DNA from: Hemileia vastatrix | Lineage: Eukaryota > Basidiomycota > Pucciniomycetes > Pucciniales > Zaghouaniaceae | Assembly: GCA_030280995.1 (NCBI GenBank) | Contig: JASXTE010000001.1 | Location: forward strand, 24,693,106 to 24,757,105 | DNA length: 64,000 nt | Direction: 5' to 3' | Shown here: positions 1 to 11,800 of the stretch, piece by piece | How the letters are laid out: each line of letters starts with the position of its first letter | Position numbering within the stretch: position 1 is the stretch's first letter | Program-made: the position numbers and the translations under genes | Notes under the pieces: model-generated | What the model was told of the DNA's origin: nothing | The model's database searches: none | What the model saw: only the letters and a program-made list of their open reading frames with translations

Positions 1-1260
1 AACAAAAAAACAAAAAACAAAAAACAAAAATCAAAAATCAAAAATCAAAAATCAAAAAACAAAAAACAAAAAACAAAAAACAAAAAACAAAAAACAAAAA
101 ACAAAAAACAAAAAACAAAAACAAAAAACAAAAAACAAAAAAAAAATCAAAAATCAAAAATCAAAAATCAAAAACAAAAATCAAAAATCAAAAAACAAAA
201 ATCAAAAATCAAAAATCAAAAATCAAAAATCAAAAAACAAAAAACAAAAAACAAAAATCAAAAATCAAAAAACAAAAAACAAGAAACAAGAAACAAAAAA
301 CAAAAAACAAAAAACAAAAAACAAAAAACAAAAAACAAAAAACAAAAAACAAAAAACAAAAAACAAAAAACAAAAAACAAAAAACAAAAAACAAAAAACA
401 AAAAACAAAAAACAAAAAACAAAAAACAAAAAACAAAAAACAAAAAACAAAAAACAAAAAACAAAAAACAAAAAACAAAAAACAAAATCAAAAATCAAAA
501 ATCAAAAATCAAAAATCAAAAATCAAAAATCAAAAAACAAAAAACAAAAAACAAAAAACAAGAAACAAAAAACAAAAAACAAAAAACAAAAAACAAAAAA
601 CAAAAAACAAAAAACAAAAAACAAAAAACAAAAAACAAAAAACAAAAAACAAAAAACAAAAAGACAAAACAAAAAACAAAAAACAAAAAACAAAAAACAA
701 AAAACAAAAAACAAAAAACAAAAAACAAAAAACAAAAAACAAAAAACAAAAAACAAAAAACAAAAAACAAAAAAACATAAAACATAAACCAAAAAACACA
801 AAACAAAAAACAAAAAACAAAATAAAAAAAACAAAAAACAAAAAACAAAAAACAAAAAACAAAAAACAAAAAACAAAAAACAAAAAACAAAAAACAAAAA
901 ACAAAAAACAAAAAACAAAAAACAAAAAACAAAAAACAAAAAACAAAAAACAAAAAACAAAAAACAAAAAACAAAAAACAAAAAACAAAAAACAAAAAAC
1001 AAAAAACAAAAAACAAAAAACAAAAAACAAAAAACAAAAAACAAAAAACAAAAAACAAAAAACAAAAAACAAAAAACAAAAAACAAAAAACAAAAAACAA
1101 AAAACACAAAACACAAAAACACAAGAACTAAAAACTAAAAACTAAAAACAAAAAACAAAAAACAAAAAACAAAAAACAAAAAACAAAAAATACAAAAACA
1201 AAAAATAAAAAATAAAAAACTAAAAACTAAAAACTAGAAACTTAAAAATAAAAATAAAAA
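1..1260. repeat. Heptanucleotide CAAAAAA satellite
   Basis: Almost pure tandem array of CAAAAAA (TTTTTTG on the other strand), with interspersed TCAAAAA hexamers near the left edge and at 486-530, and decay into ACTAAAA and AATAAAA variants from about 1130 on. It continues off the left edge. Because 7 is not a multiple of 3, every frame of the minus strand reads the same FFVFCFL heptapeptide, so the long open frames here are artefacts. Not the TTAGGG telomere type. No gene is supported. Confidence 0.95.
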
Positions 1261-1873
1261 GAATTATAGTTTGTGTCAAAAAATTGAAATAAGCTTTATC
1301 TTTGCATAATTAGTATCTAGCTGATGTGTATGATATGACATATTAATCATTACTTTTTTTTTATTAAGTTCTCTCATATATGCTCCTGTGGAAGGGAGAT
1401 TCATAGGCAATCTAGCTTCTTTATAGCAGTGGAAAATTTTGTATATAACTTTTCTTTCCTTCCTATTTATCTTCCTCGCACTTCCTGAATCATATCAAAA
1501 TAGAAACAAAAATTAAACAAAAAACTTGTATTTATTTAATAAAAATACTAACTACTTTAACCTACTAAAAGAGACCAATGAACAACTTCCTTAGAAACAA
1601 ACAAGCTAAAACTCAAAGAAGAAACTCATAAGTTAATAAATGGCTAGGAGTATAAGGAATGAAAAATAGTGAAAAAAGTATGTAAAAAAATAAGAAAAGT
1701 AAAAGTGATGCTTTTATAAAATGAAAGAAATAATAAATATTATTAAAATTATCTTTCAAATTTGTCTTAGGTTTTTATGCCTCTCCTCAACCAGTTGTAA
1801 ATTTTTAAATCCTTCATGATTTTGAGATGAAGTGGAGTATCACATAATGTACAATTTATTGCTTGATATCTCT
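1261..1873. other. AT-rich intergenic sequence
   Basis: AT-rich sequence with no supported gene, RNA or element. It lies between the satellite and the first MITE. Confidence 0.6.
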
Positions 1874-1876
1874 ATT

Positions 1877-2076
1877 AAGGGGTATCAAAGCAATAAATTT
1901 TTGATTAGTTAAAATTTATTTCATAACATAAAAAGAAGGCCCAAAAATTGACATTAATTCTCAGTAACAAGGTGTTTTTGAGGTGCAATATGGCATATTT
2001 TATAAAATAATGATGGTTGATATGGTGTAAAAAAGAGGTATTTTTAAATAGAATATTTCTAACTTTGAGACCCCCT
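1877..2076. mobile_element. 200-bp Harbinger-type MITE
   Basis: Starts AAGGGGTATCAAAG and ends with the inverted CTTTGAGACCCCCT. It is bounded by ATT at 1874-1876 and ATT at 2077-2079, read as a 3-bp target duplication. A reverse-orientation relative of nearly the same length lies at 54333-54531; both share the interior signatures GGCATATTTTA and GAGGTATTTT. It has no coding capacity. It sits directly beside the 3' end of a decayed PIF transposase, which could have been its mobilising source, but that is inference. Confidence 0.8.
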
Positions 2077-2084
2077 ATTGTGTG

Positions 2085-3060
2085 AAAAGATATCTGGATC
2101 ATGATTTGATGGAAAAATATGAGCCACATTTTCAGTGCTCCCTTCATTGCCTAATTGAAACCTGTCTTCATCATAATTCCCCTCTACAATTATGTTGTGA
2201 AGAAGGATTGCACAGGTCATAGCATCATGAATATTTGCTATGTGCCACAAGCAGAATGGCTGAGTAATTATACCCCACAGTGCTTTGGAAGCACCAAAAA
2301 GCATATTCAATATGATTTTTGCAAGAAGTCTTGAGGGTCTGATAATGCCTATCAGCACCATCTTGAGGATGGTGAAGTGGCTTAACAAACACAGGCAAAG
2401 CTGGATAAATCCCTTCAACCAGATACTATGCATGAGTGTACTGATGACCATTTATATTATAATGAACTTAATCTTTTTTTCCTATAGAATCAATTATTAG
2501 AAAAGCTTGTATAATATTTCTCTACATGAAATTACACACCCAATATAAATTCAAAAAACAAAGTACTACAATTCAACACATTAATATCATGGAGTGCACC
2601 AGGTTTTCCAAAAAATGCATACCCAAACCATTAATTTTTTGATGTCACAGCTTCCAGAACCATTGTTGTCGTACCTTACTTACCCTGATACTGGCCAGCA
2701 CAGGCAGAAGGACAGTTTTTCCATGTCCAGTGTGTTCCATCCAATCTTCCTTTACAGACAGGGAAGCCTTAATCCTCATTTTCCTTTAAAATCATTTTAG
2801 CTCTTCAGGGTTTGAAGGTCAAATAAATTCAGAACCATATATTTCCCTCACATCTTTAACAAAAAATTTTAAACATTCAATTGCACTGCTAGCACCAATG
2901 TTAATGTATTCATCCATGATATCAGCTGATACACCATATGCCATTTGTTGGAGGGCTGCTAAAAATTTTTGGTATGTTGATAATCTCGAGGTTCTACAAA
3001 AGTCTTGTTACTGAACCCAATAGATATTATGAGCCTGGAAGTCATTGGCTAATCTCAAAA
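2085..3060 (-). pseudogene. Decayed PIF/Harbinger (Plant_tran-like) transposase
   Basis: Minus-strand translation, in several frames and with stops, gives the order of blocks seen in PIF-type transposases. Reading from 3060 down: an N-terminal block with MAYGVSADIMDEYINIG and SSAIECLKFF; a block resembling the first-Asp region (WNTLDMEKLSF); the segment VLEAVTSKN..WFGYAFFGKPGALHDI near 2583-2670; and a C-terminal block with AILLHNIIVEG near 2150-2430. Family knowledge: the C-terminal acidic residue precedes this last ILHNMI(V/I)E block. Stops and frameshifts are frequent, so no protein is expected. The upstream end is lost near 3060-3090, where a dispersed repeat begins. A degenerate host-genome relic of a crop-fungus-type transposon; no host function is implied. 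Confidence 0.8.
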
Positions 3061-3090
3061 AAAAAATAATTACTCAGTCTAGAAAGACTC

Positions 3091-3240
3091 TTACAGTTGC
3101 CTTGCTGTAAGCAGAATCCAAGGGAGTTGGATAAACTGAAGAAAACCCTGTCCCTTTAAGTAAAATAAGAGTTCTCAATTAACTAACCTATAGCCTCTAC
3201 TTTTTGTGAAATGATTAATAAAATATTTGTTATTAATGGG
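3091..3240. repeat. Dispersed 150-bp repeat, copy 1
   Basis: Closely similar to 41184-41335; both start TTACAGTTGCCTTGCTGTAA, whose ends are inverted TTACAG/CTGTAA. It could be the end of an LTR or other retroelement. In both places it abuts the broken end of a transposon-derived gene. No coding capacity seen. Confidence 0.7.
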
Positions 3241-4900
3241 GTTGATATGTTGAATCAGTGTTTTTGATAATGAGGGTGAGAAGCACAACAGTGAAGCTGT
3301 ATATAGAAAAGTTATTTAAATGATTGAATATTATATTTTTATGAAGCTTTTATTTTTATAAGATTTAGTTGTTATATTTAGATCCCTGGTAATGAGACCT
3401 TTAAAATGGTACCCTATAAGTTATTATATATGATGATGAGTAAAATTAATAAAATGCTATATAAAAGTGTTATATTTATAAGGGTATTACTATTTTATTA
3501 TTTGCTATGTAAAATAATAATGATTGTTGTTAATATACAATTTTGTGGTTAATGATTAAGTTGTTAGATGCTCCCCCTCTCTAGATGTTCTAATTTTGAG
3601 TCTACAGGCTTTATATGCATAGTATGTCATGTGCCCTATTTTCCCTAACTGGAGCATCCCAGAGCTTGTATGGACTTCCTGACTCAATTAGAACCTTAAA
3701 ATACTAATAAAATCTCTAGAAAAATTATAGATCATAGAGCTACTTCTTCTTTATAATTCATTCAAATTTTTGTGGTCTGCGCACCCTAATTACCTGGTAA
3801 AAAAGTATCAAAGTTAAGTAAATTATGAAAAATCAAAAATAACCAAAAATACTTCATAAAATTATTAAAAATAGTAGAAAAATAGTTAAAATTCAAAAAA
3901 AAAATCCCAAAGGTTCTAGAGACTCCTGTATTTAATTTTCATGCACTTTTAGACCCATACATGTATTTATTGACTGTTAATTATTTTTTTAATCTTGACT
4001 TGTAAAATTATCCCTTTTAAACCCTTTTATATACTCATTTTCTCATATATAACCATTTTAAATTTAGATTAACTTTCCCAGCTTCAATAATAATCTCCCA
4101 AAAATCTGCTTCTTATAAACTTTAGTGCCCTACTAAACTTTAGACTGTCACATTGGAATTGGCAGTTGAAACAGGACTCTGGGTACTTTGGGTTATCTCC
4201 AGGATAATCTGAGATGAGTCAATTGTTTCCTTGAGCTTGTTCACAATGTGTTCTCCTATGAGTGAAAGTAGTCTTATCATCATCTAGAGGATATTTCTCA
4301 TTAAATGTTTGTACATTGTTGAGAAGAGTTGCAACTGTTTGGTTTCTCAAACCATTGCACCAATTGATGGGTGGCATGGTAGGCAGAGAGGAGGGGGGGG
4401 GACATAAGGATTTAATGATGCATGATTGTCGAACTTCAGCTTCAGAAAACATTAGCAAATCCATATTGAATACTTTTTTGAACAATTGCAGAAACAGGCC
4501 AATTAGCCTAATTTTTTAATGTCGCGCGACATTTGCTATTTTAATTTTTCAAGCACGATTGTACATGCTCTAAGAAAAAATTACATAAATTTTACCTGCT
4601 GAAGTGTCAAAGACAACTACTATAACTTAATATTTTTGTGAAAACTGAATTTAAAACTGGTTCCGGAAAGTAAATCATTCTTTTATATTGGTTTTTCCTA
4701 AAACACCCTCTCAATAATCTGTCAGGATTGATGTTTCATATATGTTATGTGTTGCACCTAAAACCTCTCATTTCCGTAAATTTAAGGAGAAATGAAGGTT
4801 TATTTTTGTAGCAAGAAATATGTTTTAATTAATGGCAGATTTTTGACTTGGATAATACAATCATATTTTTAAGGACTGGGCTCATATATACATATATACC
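3241..4900. other. AT-rich intergenic sequence, no supported gene
   Basis: Contains an isolated 88-codon open frame on the minus strand (4219-4485) with no recognised domain and no flanking splice or promoter logic, so it is not called as a gene. A perfect 16-bp CpG-rich palindrome, AATGTCGCGCGACATT, lies at 4518-4533 and a G8 run near 4394. Some of 3241-4100 may be remains of the same unknown element as the repeat at 3091. Confidence 0.55.
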
Positions 4901-5036
4901 TACGGCTAATCCTGGAAAGCTTGCGGTTGTCTTGCCTCTCATCCCCCGCCAAAAGTATAGGTCAGCTGCCCTAAACTCATGATTTTGGCGGGGGATGGGA
5001 TGTAAGACAGCCGCAAGCTTTCCAGGATTAGCTGTA
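4901..5036. repeat. 136-bp foldback (hairpin) element
   Basis: Left arm 4901-4954 (TACGGCTAATCCTGGAAAGC...) and right arm 4983-5036 are inverted copies about 53 bp long with only about five mismatches, separated by a 28-bp loop. The arms are clearly more GC-rich (CCCCCGCCAAAA / TTTTGGCGGGGG) than the surroundings. It could be a small foldback transposon or, if transcribed, a long hairpin RNA. No coding capacity. Confidence 0.9.
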
Positions 5037-5059
5037 ACTTAAAGCAGCAGCATAGAGAC

Positions 5060-5268
5060 ACCGCAAAAAATCAAGTGGCACCTGCTAGCAGGTGCCTATC
5101 CCTATATTCAGTTTTGATTTAAGAGTCAATTTGATTTGATGTTGCACGAGTTAGTGTGCTCATGGTTCAGTGCACAACAGTCTTTCCAGAAGAATTACAG
5201 CTGAGCTGAAATTGAGTTAAGTCAAAGATAGGGATCGGCACCTGCTATCAGGTGCCCATGTTTTTTTT
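5060..5268. repeat. Palindrome-ended MITE-like element A
   Basis: A perfect 20-bp palindrome GGCACCTGCTAGCAGGTGCC at 5077-5096 and a one-mismatch copy at 5237-5256 face each other. They are followed or preceded by inverted TATCCCTA / TAGGGATC and by outer A-rich and T-rich tracts. The same palindromic ends occur in element B at 8765-8875. It lies about 370 bp upstream of the secreted-protein gene. Family unknown. Confidence 0.75.
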
Positions 5269-5588
5269 CTGGTGAGAGTGACAAAAAATATATTTCAAAT
5301 TTGCCACCGATTCTAAATCCTACCAATATGAAACTAAGATTCTGATAAAACTGTTTCGTCTCTTGGACATCCAATTTTAATTCTGTGATCCTTAAAGAAT
5401 TGATCGAAAAAAAGTTTTTTTTTTTTTTTTTCTTTTCAGTATGAAACACAAAATTATTTGAGTATTTGAGTATTTAATATCTTGTTAGAAAATTATTCTT
5501 ATTTGCACTTGAAAGGACAAAAGGATACAGTGGATTCATAAATTGAACAGCTTATATTTCGTAGTAGATATCAAAAAAATTTTGTAAC

Positions 5589-5632
5589 ACTATATAAATC
5601 TTCTCTCTATACTTTCTGAAAAATCTGATAAA
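5589..5632 (+). promoter_or_regulatory. Probable core promoter (TATATAA box)
   Basis: TATATAA at about 5591-5597 is followed by a pyrimidine-rich stretch (CTTCTCTCTATACTTTC) about 40 bp before the ATG at 5633. The spacing fits a TATA box with a very short 5' leader. Only the sequence supports this. Confidence 0.45.
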
Positions 5633-7354
5633 ATGCGCCCACTTCCACTTATCAGCTCAAATTTTCTATTCATTTCAATTTCAATTTTGCCTCAATTTCT
5701 CGTGAAATCAATGCCAGTGAAGAGCGATTTTAACAAAATTTTAGAAAGTATAGGCGATGAAGTAAATTTAAGTGATTCTAATCAGTGTGCTTCTGTTAGT
5801 CAGCCACTAGTCTCCCATGAAGCTAGAAATGAGACGGTTAATTCAATCAATAACATGCCCGATAAAAGGAATATTAAATCTACTCCTAATTTTGATCTTG
5901 CAAAAATTTTGAATAGTCATACGTCTCATTCTCCAATATCAATCGTAAACTTGCCAGGAAGTGATGAACCATGCTTGCTCATTGCAACTGATGGGAAAAA
6001 TAGAAATCAAGTCAGAACCCAGAATAGAAAAGTTGCTAAATCCATTCAAAAGTGGTCCAACGCTGTCAAAAATGAACACAACAAATCAATGAACCGAAAT
6101 TTGAAGAAGAACAAAGAAAAAGCTCTTGAACCTATTGCCAATTCAGTCGAATCTACAATTCGGACCAAGCCATCTCAGCAAACGTCAAGCTCTCCCCTCC
6201 CTAAAAAGCATACCGATTCACAGAAATCGAAAGTTTTGTCAAATAAGCCAACAACAAGCCATTCCAAGTTACTTGATACGCAGGAAAATAATGTAAATAA
6301 CATCATAACTCCCTCATCCATAAGTAATTCAGAAAAAAGTCCAGTGCGAAACGAATTTTCTCCTGCTTCCCCCGATGCTAACACTACATTGCAGGAATCA
6401 ATATTTGAACTGATTCAGCTCACATCTCACCCGAATTCACTCAATGGAATGGAGAACAGCCAAAATATGAAAGAAAATTATTTTACACAGACACATTTTG
6501 AAGAAGAAGAACAGGAAATTAAAACCAAGGAATTACAAAATAGTTCTTCACAGAGTTCAACTGCCAATCATACTGGTATACAAAACTCACTCATTTTGTC
6601 AACTCATTCAACCAATCACACAAATTCTGTCAACGAAGTTTTAAACAGTCAAAAAATGAACAAGTCTTCTCCGTCTCAATCTAACTTAAAAGAAGAAGAA
6701 GAAGGAAAAGGACAAGGAAAAGGAGGAGAAGAAGAAGAAGAAGAAGAAGAAGAAGAGACAGAAGAAACCAAGATACCAGAAAATGGCTCAGTTATTTCAA
6801 CTGCCAACCATGCCAGTTTACAAAATTCACCTAGTGCGTCAAATCATTCAATAAGTCACACAAATCCACAGAAAGAAATTTTAAACAGCCAAAAAATGAG
6901 CTTATCTTCTCTCCCTCAAAATAATTTTGAGCAAAAAGAAGAAGAAAGCAATATAACAGAAGATAGTTTTCCAGTTAAATTACCCGTGAAGAATGACAGT
7001 TTACAAAACTCGCACATTGCGCCAAAGGGGCCAACAAATCCCGCTGACTTACTCAATAATATGCCAAATAGTTCAAACATGAAAATTATGACTTACCCCC
7101 GACCCCCAGTCAAATACACAGATGAAATCTATAAAAAATTATACTTGGCTGAATATAAAAAAGCACTCAAAATCTGGTATCAAAATTATTTACTTCACTC
7201 AAAAAATGTAAACAAAGAACAAGAGAAAGCCGAGACCAAATCTTCAGAAGTAGAAGCGTCAAGGAGGAAACAAACTAACAACTATAAAAATTTATATAAA
7301 TATTTTGAGGAGAGAATTTTTTGTGGGGACGGTTTCATAGTCAGACCACCATAG
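5633..7354 (+). CDS. Predicted secreted Asn/Ser/Glu-rich protein, unknown function
   Basis: A single uninterrupted frame of 573 codons. I do not recognise the family. The N-terminus has an Arg followed by a hydrophobic stretch (LISSNFLFISISILPQF, residues about 6-22) and reads as a signal peptide, so secretion is inferred. The body is low-complexity, rich in Asn, Ser, Thr and Lys. Roughly residues 255-470 hold about three imperfect repeats of 70-75 residues, each with a STANH-type start, a LNSQKM-like motif and an acidic tail; the middle tail is a run of Glu encoded by GAA/GAG triplets near 6727-6760. The C-terminal 90 residues are more ordered and rich in Tyr and Lys (PRPPVKYTDEIYKKLYLAEY). 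Only about three Cys are present. The first ATG after a TATATAA box is used as start. In a rust this profile is that of a candidate secreted effector, but it could equally be a structural or nuclear low-complexity protein. Confidence 0.7.
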   Translation: MRPLPLISSNFLFISISILPQFLVKSMPVKSDFNKILESIGDEVNLSDSNQCASVSQPLVSHEARNETVNSINNMPDKRNIKSTPNFDLAKILNSHTSHSPISIVNLPGSDEPCLLIATDGKNRNQVRTQNRKVAKSIQKWSNAVKNEHNKSMNRNLKKNKEKALEPIANSVESTIRTKPSQQTSSSPLPKKHTDSQKSKVLSNKPTTSHSKLLDTQENNVNNIITPSSISNSEKSPVRNEFSPASPDANTTLQESIFELIQLTSHPNSLNGMENSQNMKENYFTQTHFEEEEQEIKTKELQNSSSQSSTANHTGIQNSLILSTHSTNHTNSVNEVLNSQKMNKSSPSQSNLKEEEEGKGQGKGGEEEEEEEEEETEETKIPENGSVISTANHASLQNSPSASNHSISHTNPQKEILNSQKMSLSSLPQNNFEQKEEESNITEDSFPVKLPVKNDSLQNSHIAPKGPTNPADLLNNMPNSSNMKIMTYPRPPVKYTDEIYKKLYLAEYKKALKIWYQNYLLHSKNVNKEQEKAETKSSEVEASRRKQTNNYKNLYKYFEERIFCGDGFIVRPP

Positions 7355-8499
7355 GTTCGATTCACTAAATTCATAAATTCCTTTAGTTGTTTATTGTTAA
7401 ATGTGGCTTTTCTTATATTTTCAAACATACACCGTGGCGCCGTTCAAATCGATTAAAAAAAAGTATGTTTACCATCCATATTTTACATTTCATTGAGTTT
7501 TTGGTTATAATACCGACGATTATTAGTCTCACGTAAAGCTCATCAACATTTTTTGTACTGATTTTATCAATATTTTCTTATTATATCAAATCAAAAAATG
7601 TATCTCAAAACTTAAGAGTGTTATTTATACTTGATAAAAAAATATAAAATAAACTGAAGAAATTTTTTTATTTTGATGACAGGGTTATAAAATTTAACAT
7701 TTACATAAAAATGGTGTCAAAATATTTTTGATAAACACTATGGTCAACTCTTATTAAAGCAGCTATCTTTAGTTCACCAATGCTTAAGAGTTAATTTATG
7801 GTATCAATTAATAAATAAACCAGAAACTGAGTCAAAATATTATTAATTTCCCCAACTATAGTAAAAATTGATACAAAAAGAAGACTTGGAAAGAAACTTG
7901 TTTATATGTTTATTAATTAGAAAATATAAATATTTGTAAATATCATTCAATTTTGATAAAGTGCAGATAAATCTCAAGGTAGATACTAATTAATCGTAAA
8001 TGTTCATGATTAGTGCTTTAATGTCTCGTTTTCTTAACTACCAAAAAAAAAAAAAATGAATGAATAAATAAAATAAAGAATACATGCATTAAATACAATA
8101 CCATATAAAAGTATAGTTTTAAGACTGATATAAAGTTACCAGTCTACTGCTAACTAATAACCTAACCCACCACCCAACAAATCCATAAATATTGAACTAA
8201 TCTTGAACTCCTTTGCATCAGATATTAGCAATAGTTAAGTCATTATCTTTATTTTATTTCAATTTACACCTTCAATATCCCTTAATCCCTCAACATATTT
8301 AGGACCTGATTTTGCACCTATGTTGACACCACTTTAACTCCAGCTCCCCATTGATGATACTCATCAATGAGATATTTCCCTCCAACACTTAAGTTGCTTC
8401 CCCTCATTATACCTAACGAGATAAATTATTTAACCTTATATAAATGCCTGTCCAAAAATTATATATTTATAACGCTATAAAAAATGAGAATATAGATAA

Positions 8500-8534
<35 letters not shown>

Positions 8535-8764
8535 ACATGAAATAACAATCAAAAATACTATTCAGGATTATAGTAAATCTATTTTAAATTGCCATCCTCC
8601 CCTCCCCTCCTTGACCCTGCAAATCCTCAAAAAAGAAAAGCGCAAAATAAATTAAAGTATCTCAGGCATATTAAATAGCTCTATATTATTTATCTAGTAC
8701 ACGTTTGCTTATCAATATGATCATCACATATTTTTTTCACTGAAAAAATGTCTGCATTTAGTCA
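7355..8764. other. AT-rich intergenic sequence
   Basis: No supported gene. Holds short A and T homopolymers and an alternating (TA)n tract near 8500-8535. The region is downstream of both neighbouring genes (convergent 3' ends). Confidence 0.6.
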
Positions 8765-8875
8765 CCAGAAAAAAAAAAGCTGGCACCTGCTAGCAGGTAC
8801 TCATCCCTGATTGAACTATGGTAGTTCGATTGGGGGAAGGCACCTGCTAGCAGGTGCCAACATTTTTTTCCTGGT
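8765..8875. repeat. Palindrome-ended MITE-like element B (hairpin)
   Basis: GGCACCTGCTAGCAGGT at 8782 and the full palindrome GGCACCTGCTAGCAGGTGCC at 8839-8858 lie inside outer inverted ends CCAGAAAAAA and TTTTTTTCCTGG. The middle (TTGAACTA / TAGTTCGA) also folds back, so nearly the whole 110 bp can form one hairpin. It starts about 20 bp beyond the stop codon of the minus-strand sterol-transporter gene, so it probably lies in that gene's 3' UTR. Confidence 0.8.
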
Positions 8876-8894
8876 AAGTCTTCATATATACATG

Positions 8895-11800
8895 TTATAC
8901 TTTTTCCTCAACTTTGAGGCCACTACTTCCACCACTACTATCGAACCCAGCACGTTTCGTATGTGTAGAGCTGGCTTGAATAGATTGTTTAATTTCTTGA
9001 ATTCTTTCCTCCAAATGATGTAACAATTGAACAATATCTTCCAGCTCTTCTTTTGAATCGGAAGCTACAGTATTACTCAAAGATTGTTGCTGCTTGTTTC
9101 TCAATTTTTCAGCATAGCGGTAGGGATGATCATGAGACAGTTCCGAACGATGATGAAATCCATGTCCATAGGCCATAGCAATTGAAGGATGAGTAGAAAA
9201 CCAGTCCTCCATCCCTTGCCGAACAGCAAGAGCTATTTCTTCTGTACCAGGGCTTGTCCTACCATGTGCAACTTTAGAGTTTTGTTGTAATGGGGGCATA
9301 GCTGAAAGGGTCCAAATATTTGAAACCAACAGCACAAAAATTAATCCAGATGCAATTAACATGCCAACTGATTGCTGAAGAATCCAATCTAGAATAAACC
9401 CCAAGCCATCAAGAAACAAACTCGAAATTTGCCTTGAATTAACTGCAGCAAACAATCCCCCTATATTTGAGACATCTGAAACCTGAGTTGAAGAACTTTC
9501 CAATTTATTATCTACTTTGACAACTTTAACGAATGAATTATCTGGTGCAGTGGGATGGTTGGGGGAATGATACACATGCTTAGAATCTGATTCATTGGCA
9601 GTTTGGCTGGCGTTTGGGTCATTGCTCACAGCCAGTGAAGAATCATCTTGTTCGTCATTGGCCTGGAATTCAGCTTTGTTTTGTCGGATATGATCACGTA
9701 GTGCCTTTTCCAGGTCTTGATGGTAGGACTTTTGTCCAGACAGAGTCGAGCTCTCCACAATCGCTAATATAGCAAAAAATAAAAAAATAAACAGAGTAAA
9801 AAACCCAATATTTGTGAGAGTAAGGTAAAATGATTTGCAGGGTTGACTAACATTTCAAAAACCGATTAGGTTTTGACCATTCTACCGTACAAGTAATAAG
9901 CAATCGAGCAGAATTTTTAGGAGCCCAGGTGATACAAGTACGTGTTAGCACACTAAAACCACTACCACCAGGGATGTCAGGTGTTCGTGCAACAGTCACA
10001 TGTGTAATTGATCTGTCGAAATCAATGACACGGCCTTCTTCAACAATAATACATTTGACAGATTTTGGACCCATTGCCGCAGACAGAGGTTTGATGTAAG
10101 AAATATTCCTCAGCGGCACGGTAGCCCCATTTGGGCCTAGACCAGGATTCCAATCTGAAACTTGAATGTCTAAAGAATTTGTAGCACGTTATAAATCACA
10201 AAGTCCATGTTGAGTCACGATAACCGAAAATCAATTAAATAAGAAAAAAGATGGACATCAGTTTTCATATAACATAAATCCATTTGCTGGAAAGAAGATA
10301 ATAACAAATTCAGATGCTACGGAAATAAAAAGACAAAATTGATTACGTCAAGGTAATGTGACTCAAAGACGCATTTATAACTTTATGAGAAAATAATTCT
10401 ACACTATAAGCTCAAAATGATTGAAATTTCTGCTAGTCATAGTAGTAGTTATAGTGCAAGAATAATAAAAACAATTGAGAATTACACTCTTACCTGTCAA
10501 ATGTTGACTTTCAGTCCAAAACGTTTTTAAAAATGTGCCTTGAAATAGTAAGTTGTACAATTTTTCTGGCGTAGTAGGAAGTACAATATCCAAGACGACG
10601 TCTTTAAAATGTTCATCAGGACCTCGGCATGTGCAAGTAGTGACTGGGTGAATAGACTGGACTGGTTTCTTGGTCATAAGACCATTCTGGGTAGTAGCAC
10701 CGTTGGAAGTATGCCTAGAATCAGAGCTGGGGGTAGGTGCAGAGGAAAAATCACTATTTATAGATTGCAAGAGAGCCCCATTTGATGAACCATTAGTGTT
10801 GGAAAGAACTCCCTTTGACTTGGAACACTTTGGCGGTTTCTTTTTTTTATTTTGGTCATTTACTGAATTAGAGCTGATCAAATCAAATTCGGTTGCATCT
10901 TGAAGGGCGGCTGAATTGTCGACATTTGACATTCCAACAATTTCTGAGTTAGAAGAACTTTCATTTGGATGGATGGTCAAGTTAGGCTGAGAAATACGCC
11001 AAATGTTGGTGATCAAATCGTATGTCGAATCACGAGAAAGAAAAGAGGCAAAAGTATGCTAAAGAAATATAAATCAGATGAGTAAATTTTAGTTCAATAC
11101 TATTGCTACTTTACTAAAGATTTGCGCAATGGTAGATAGTGGGCTCAGAGAATACAAAAATAGCCTAACAAACACGACTGTGAAGGGTAGCCACTTGAAT
11201 AGCATTTGGGATGATTAATGCAGTCATTCGTTTTTCGATTGTGGCAACTTCATAGAATGGAACCACCAACTGATAACAAATGAAGGACAGTCATCGCAGA
11301 AAAAGTGAACAAAAGTCAATAATAAACGTAAGAGACACAACTCAAGTCAGTGAATGAAATATGGAAGTAATGGAAAGGAAGGATCTAGTCAGCCCTAGAC
11401 ATATATATGTTCAACTATAAATAAGTGTGAGTGGGCGCGTGCGTGCGTGTATATAAAATATGCTGGCGACGATGATTGAATGGTAAAATGACTACATGAG
11501 AAAATGGAATGGAGAGAAAACGTACCGAGGTGACCCAGCCAAAGATGTTGGCATTAAAACACAAGTGTTGCTCTGAGACGTAGAGTCTACCTTGGACTAA
11601 AATATCACGTTGGAGGGCGCAGCCGTAGTCTGTTGTAAGCAAACCAGAGAATTTGTTTAACAGATCTGTGTGACAAACTGTCATAAGATTTTTGTGTTAA
11701 GATTGATCTACCTTCGATTAAGTAATCATCTTCTGGGATGGTCTTAAAAATGTTATGGAATTCAGCATTCCTTTTACTGCTAGCCACGGCATATCCTGTA

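Noticed and set aside
230..1124. Long FFVFCFL-repeat ORFs
   Set aside because: They are translations of a 7-bp satellite and occur equally in three frames; no gene context.
4219..4519. 88-codon and 85-codon ORFs on opposite strands
   Set aside because: Overlapping, no domain, no splice or promoter support.
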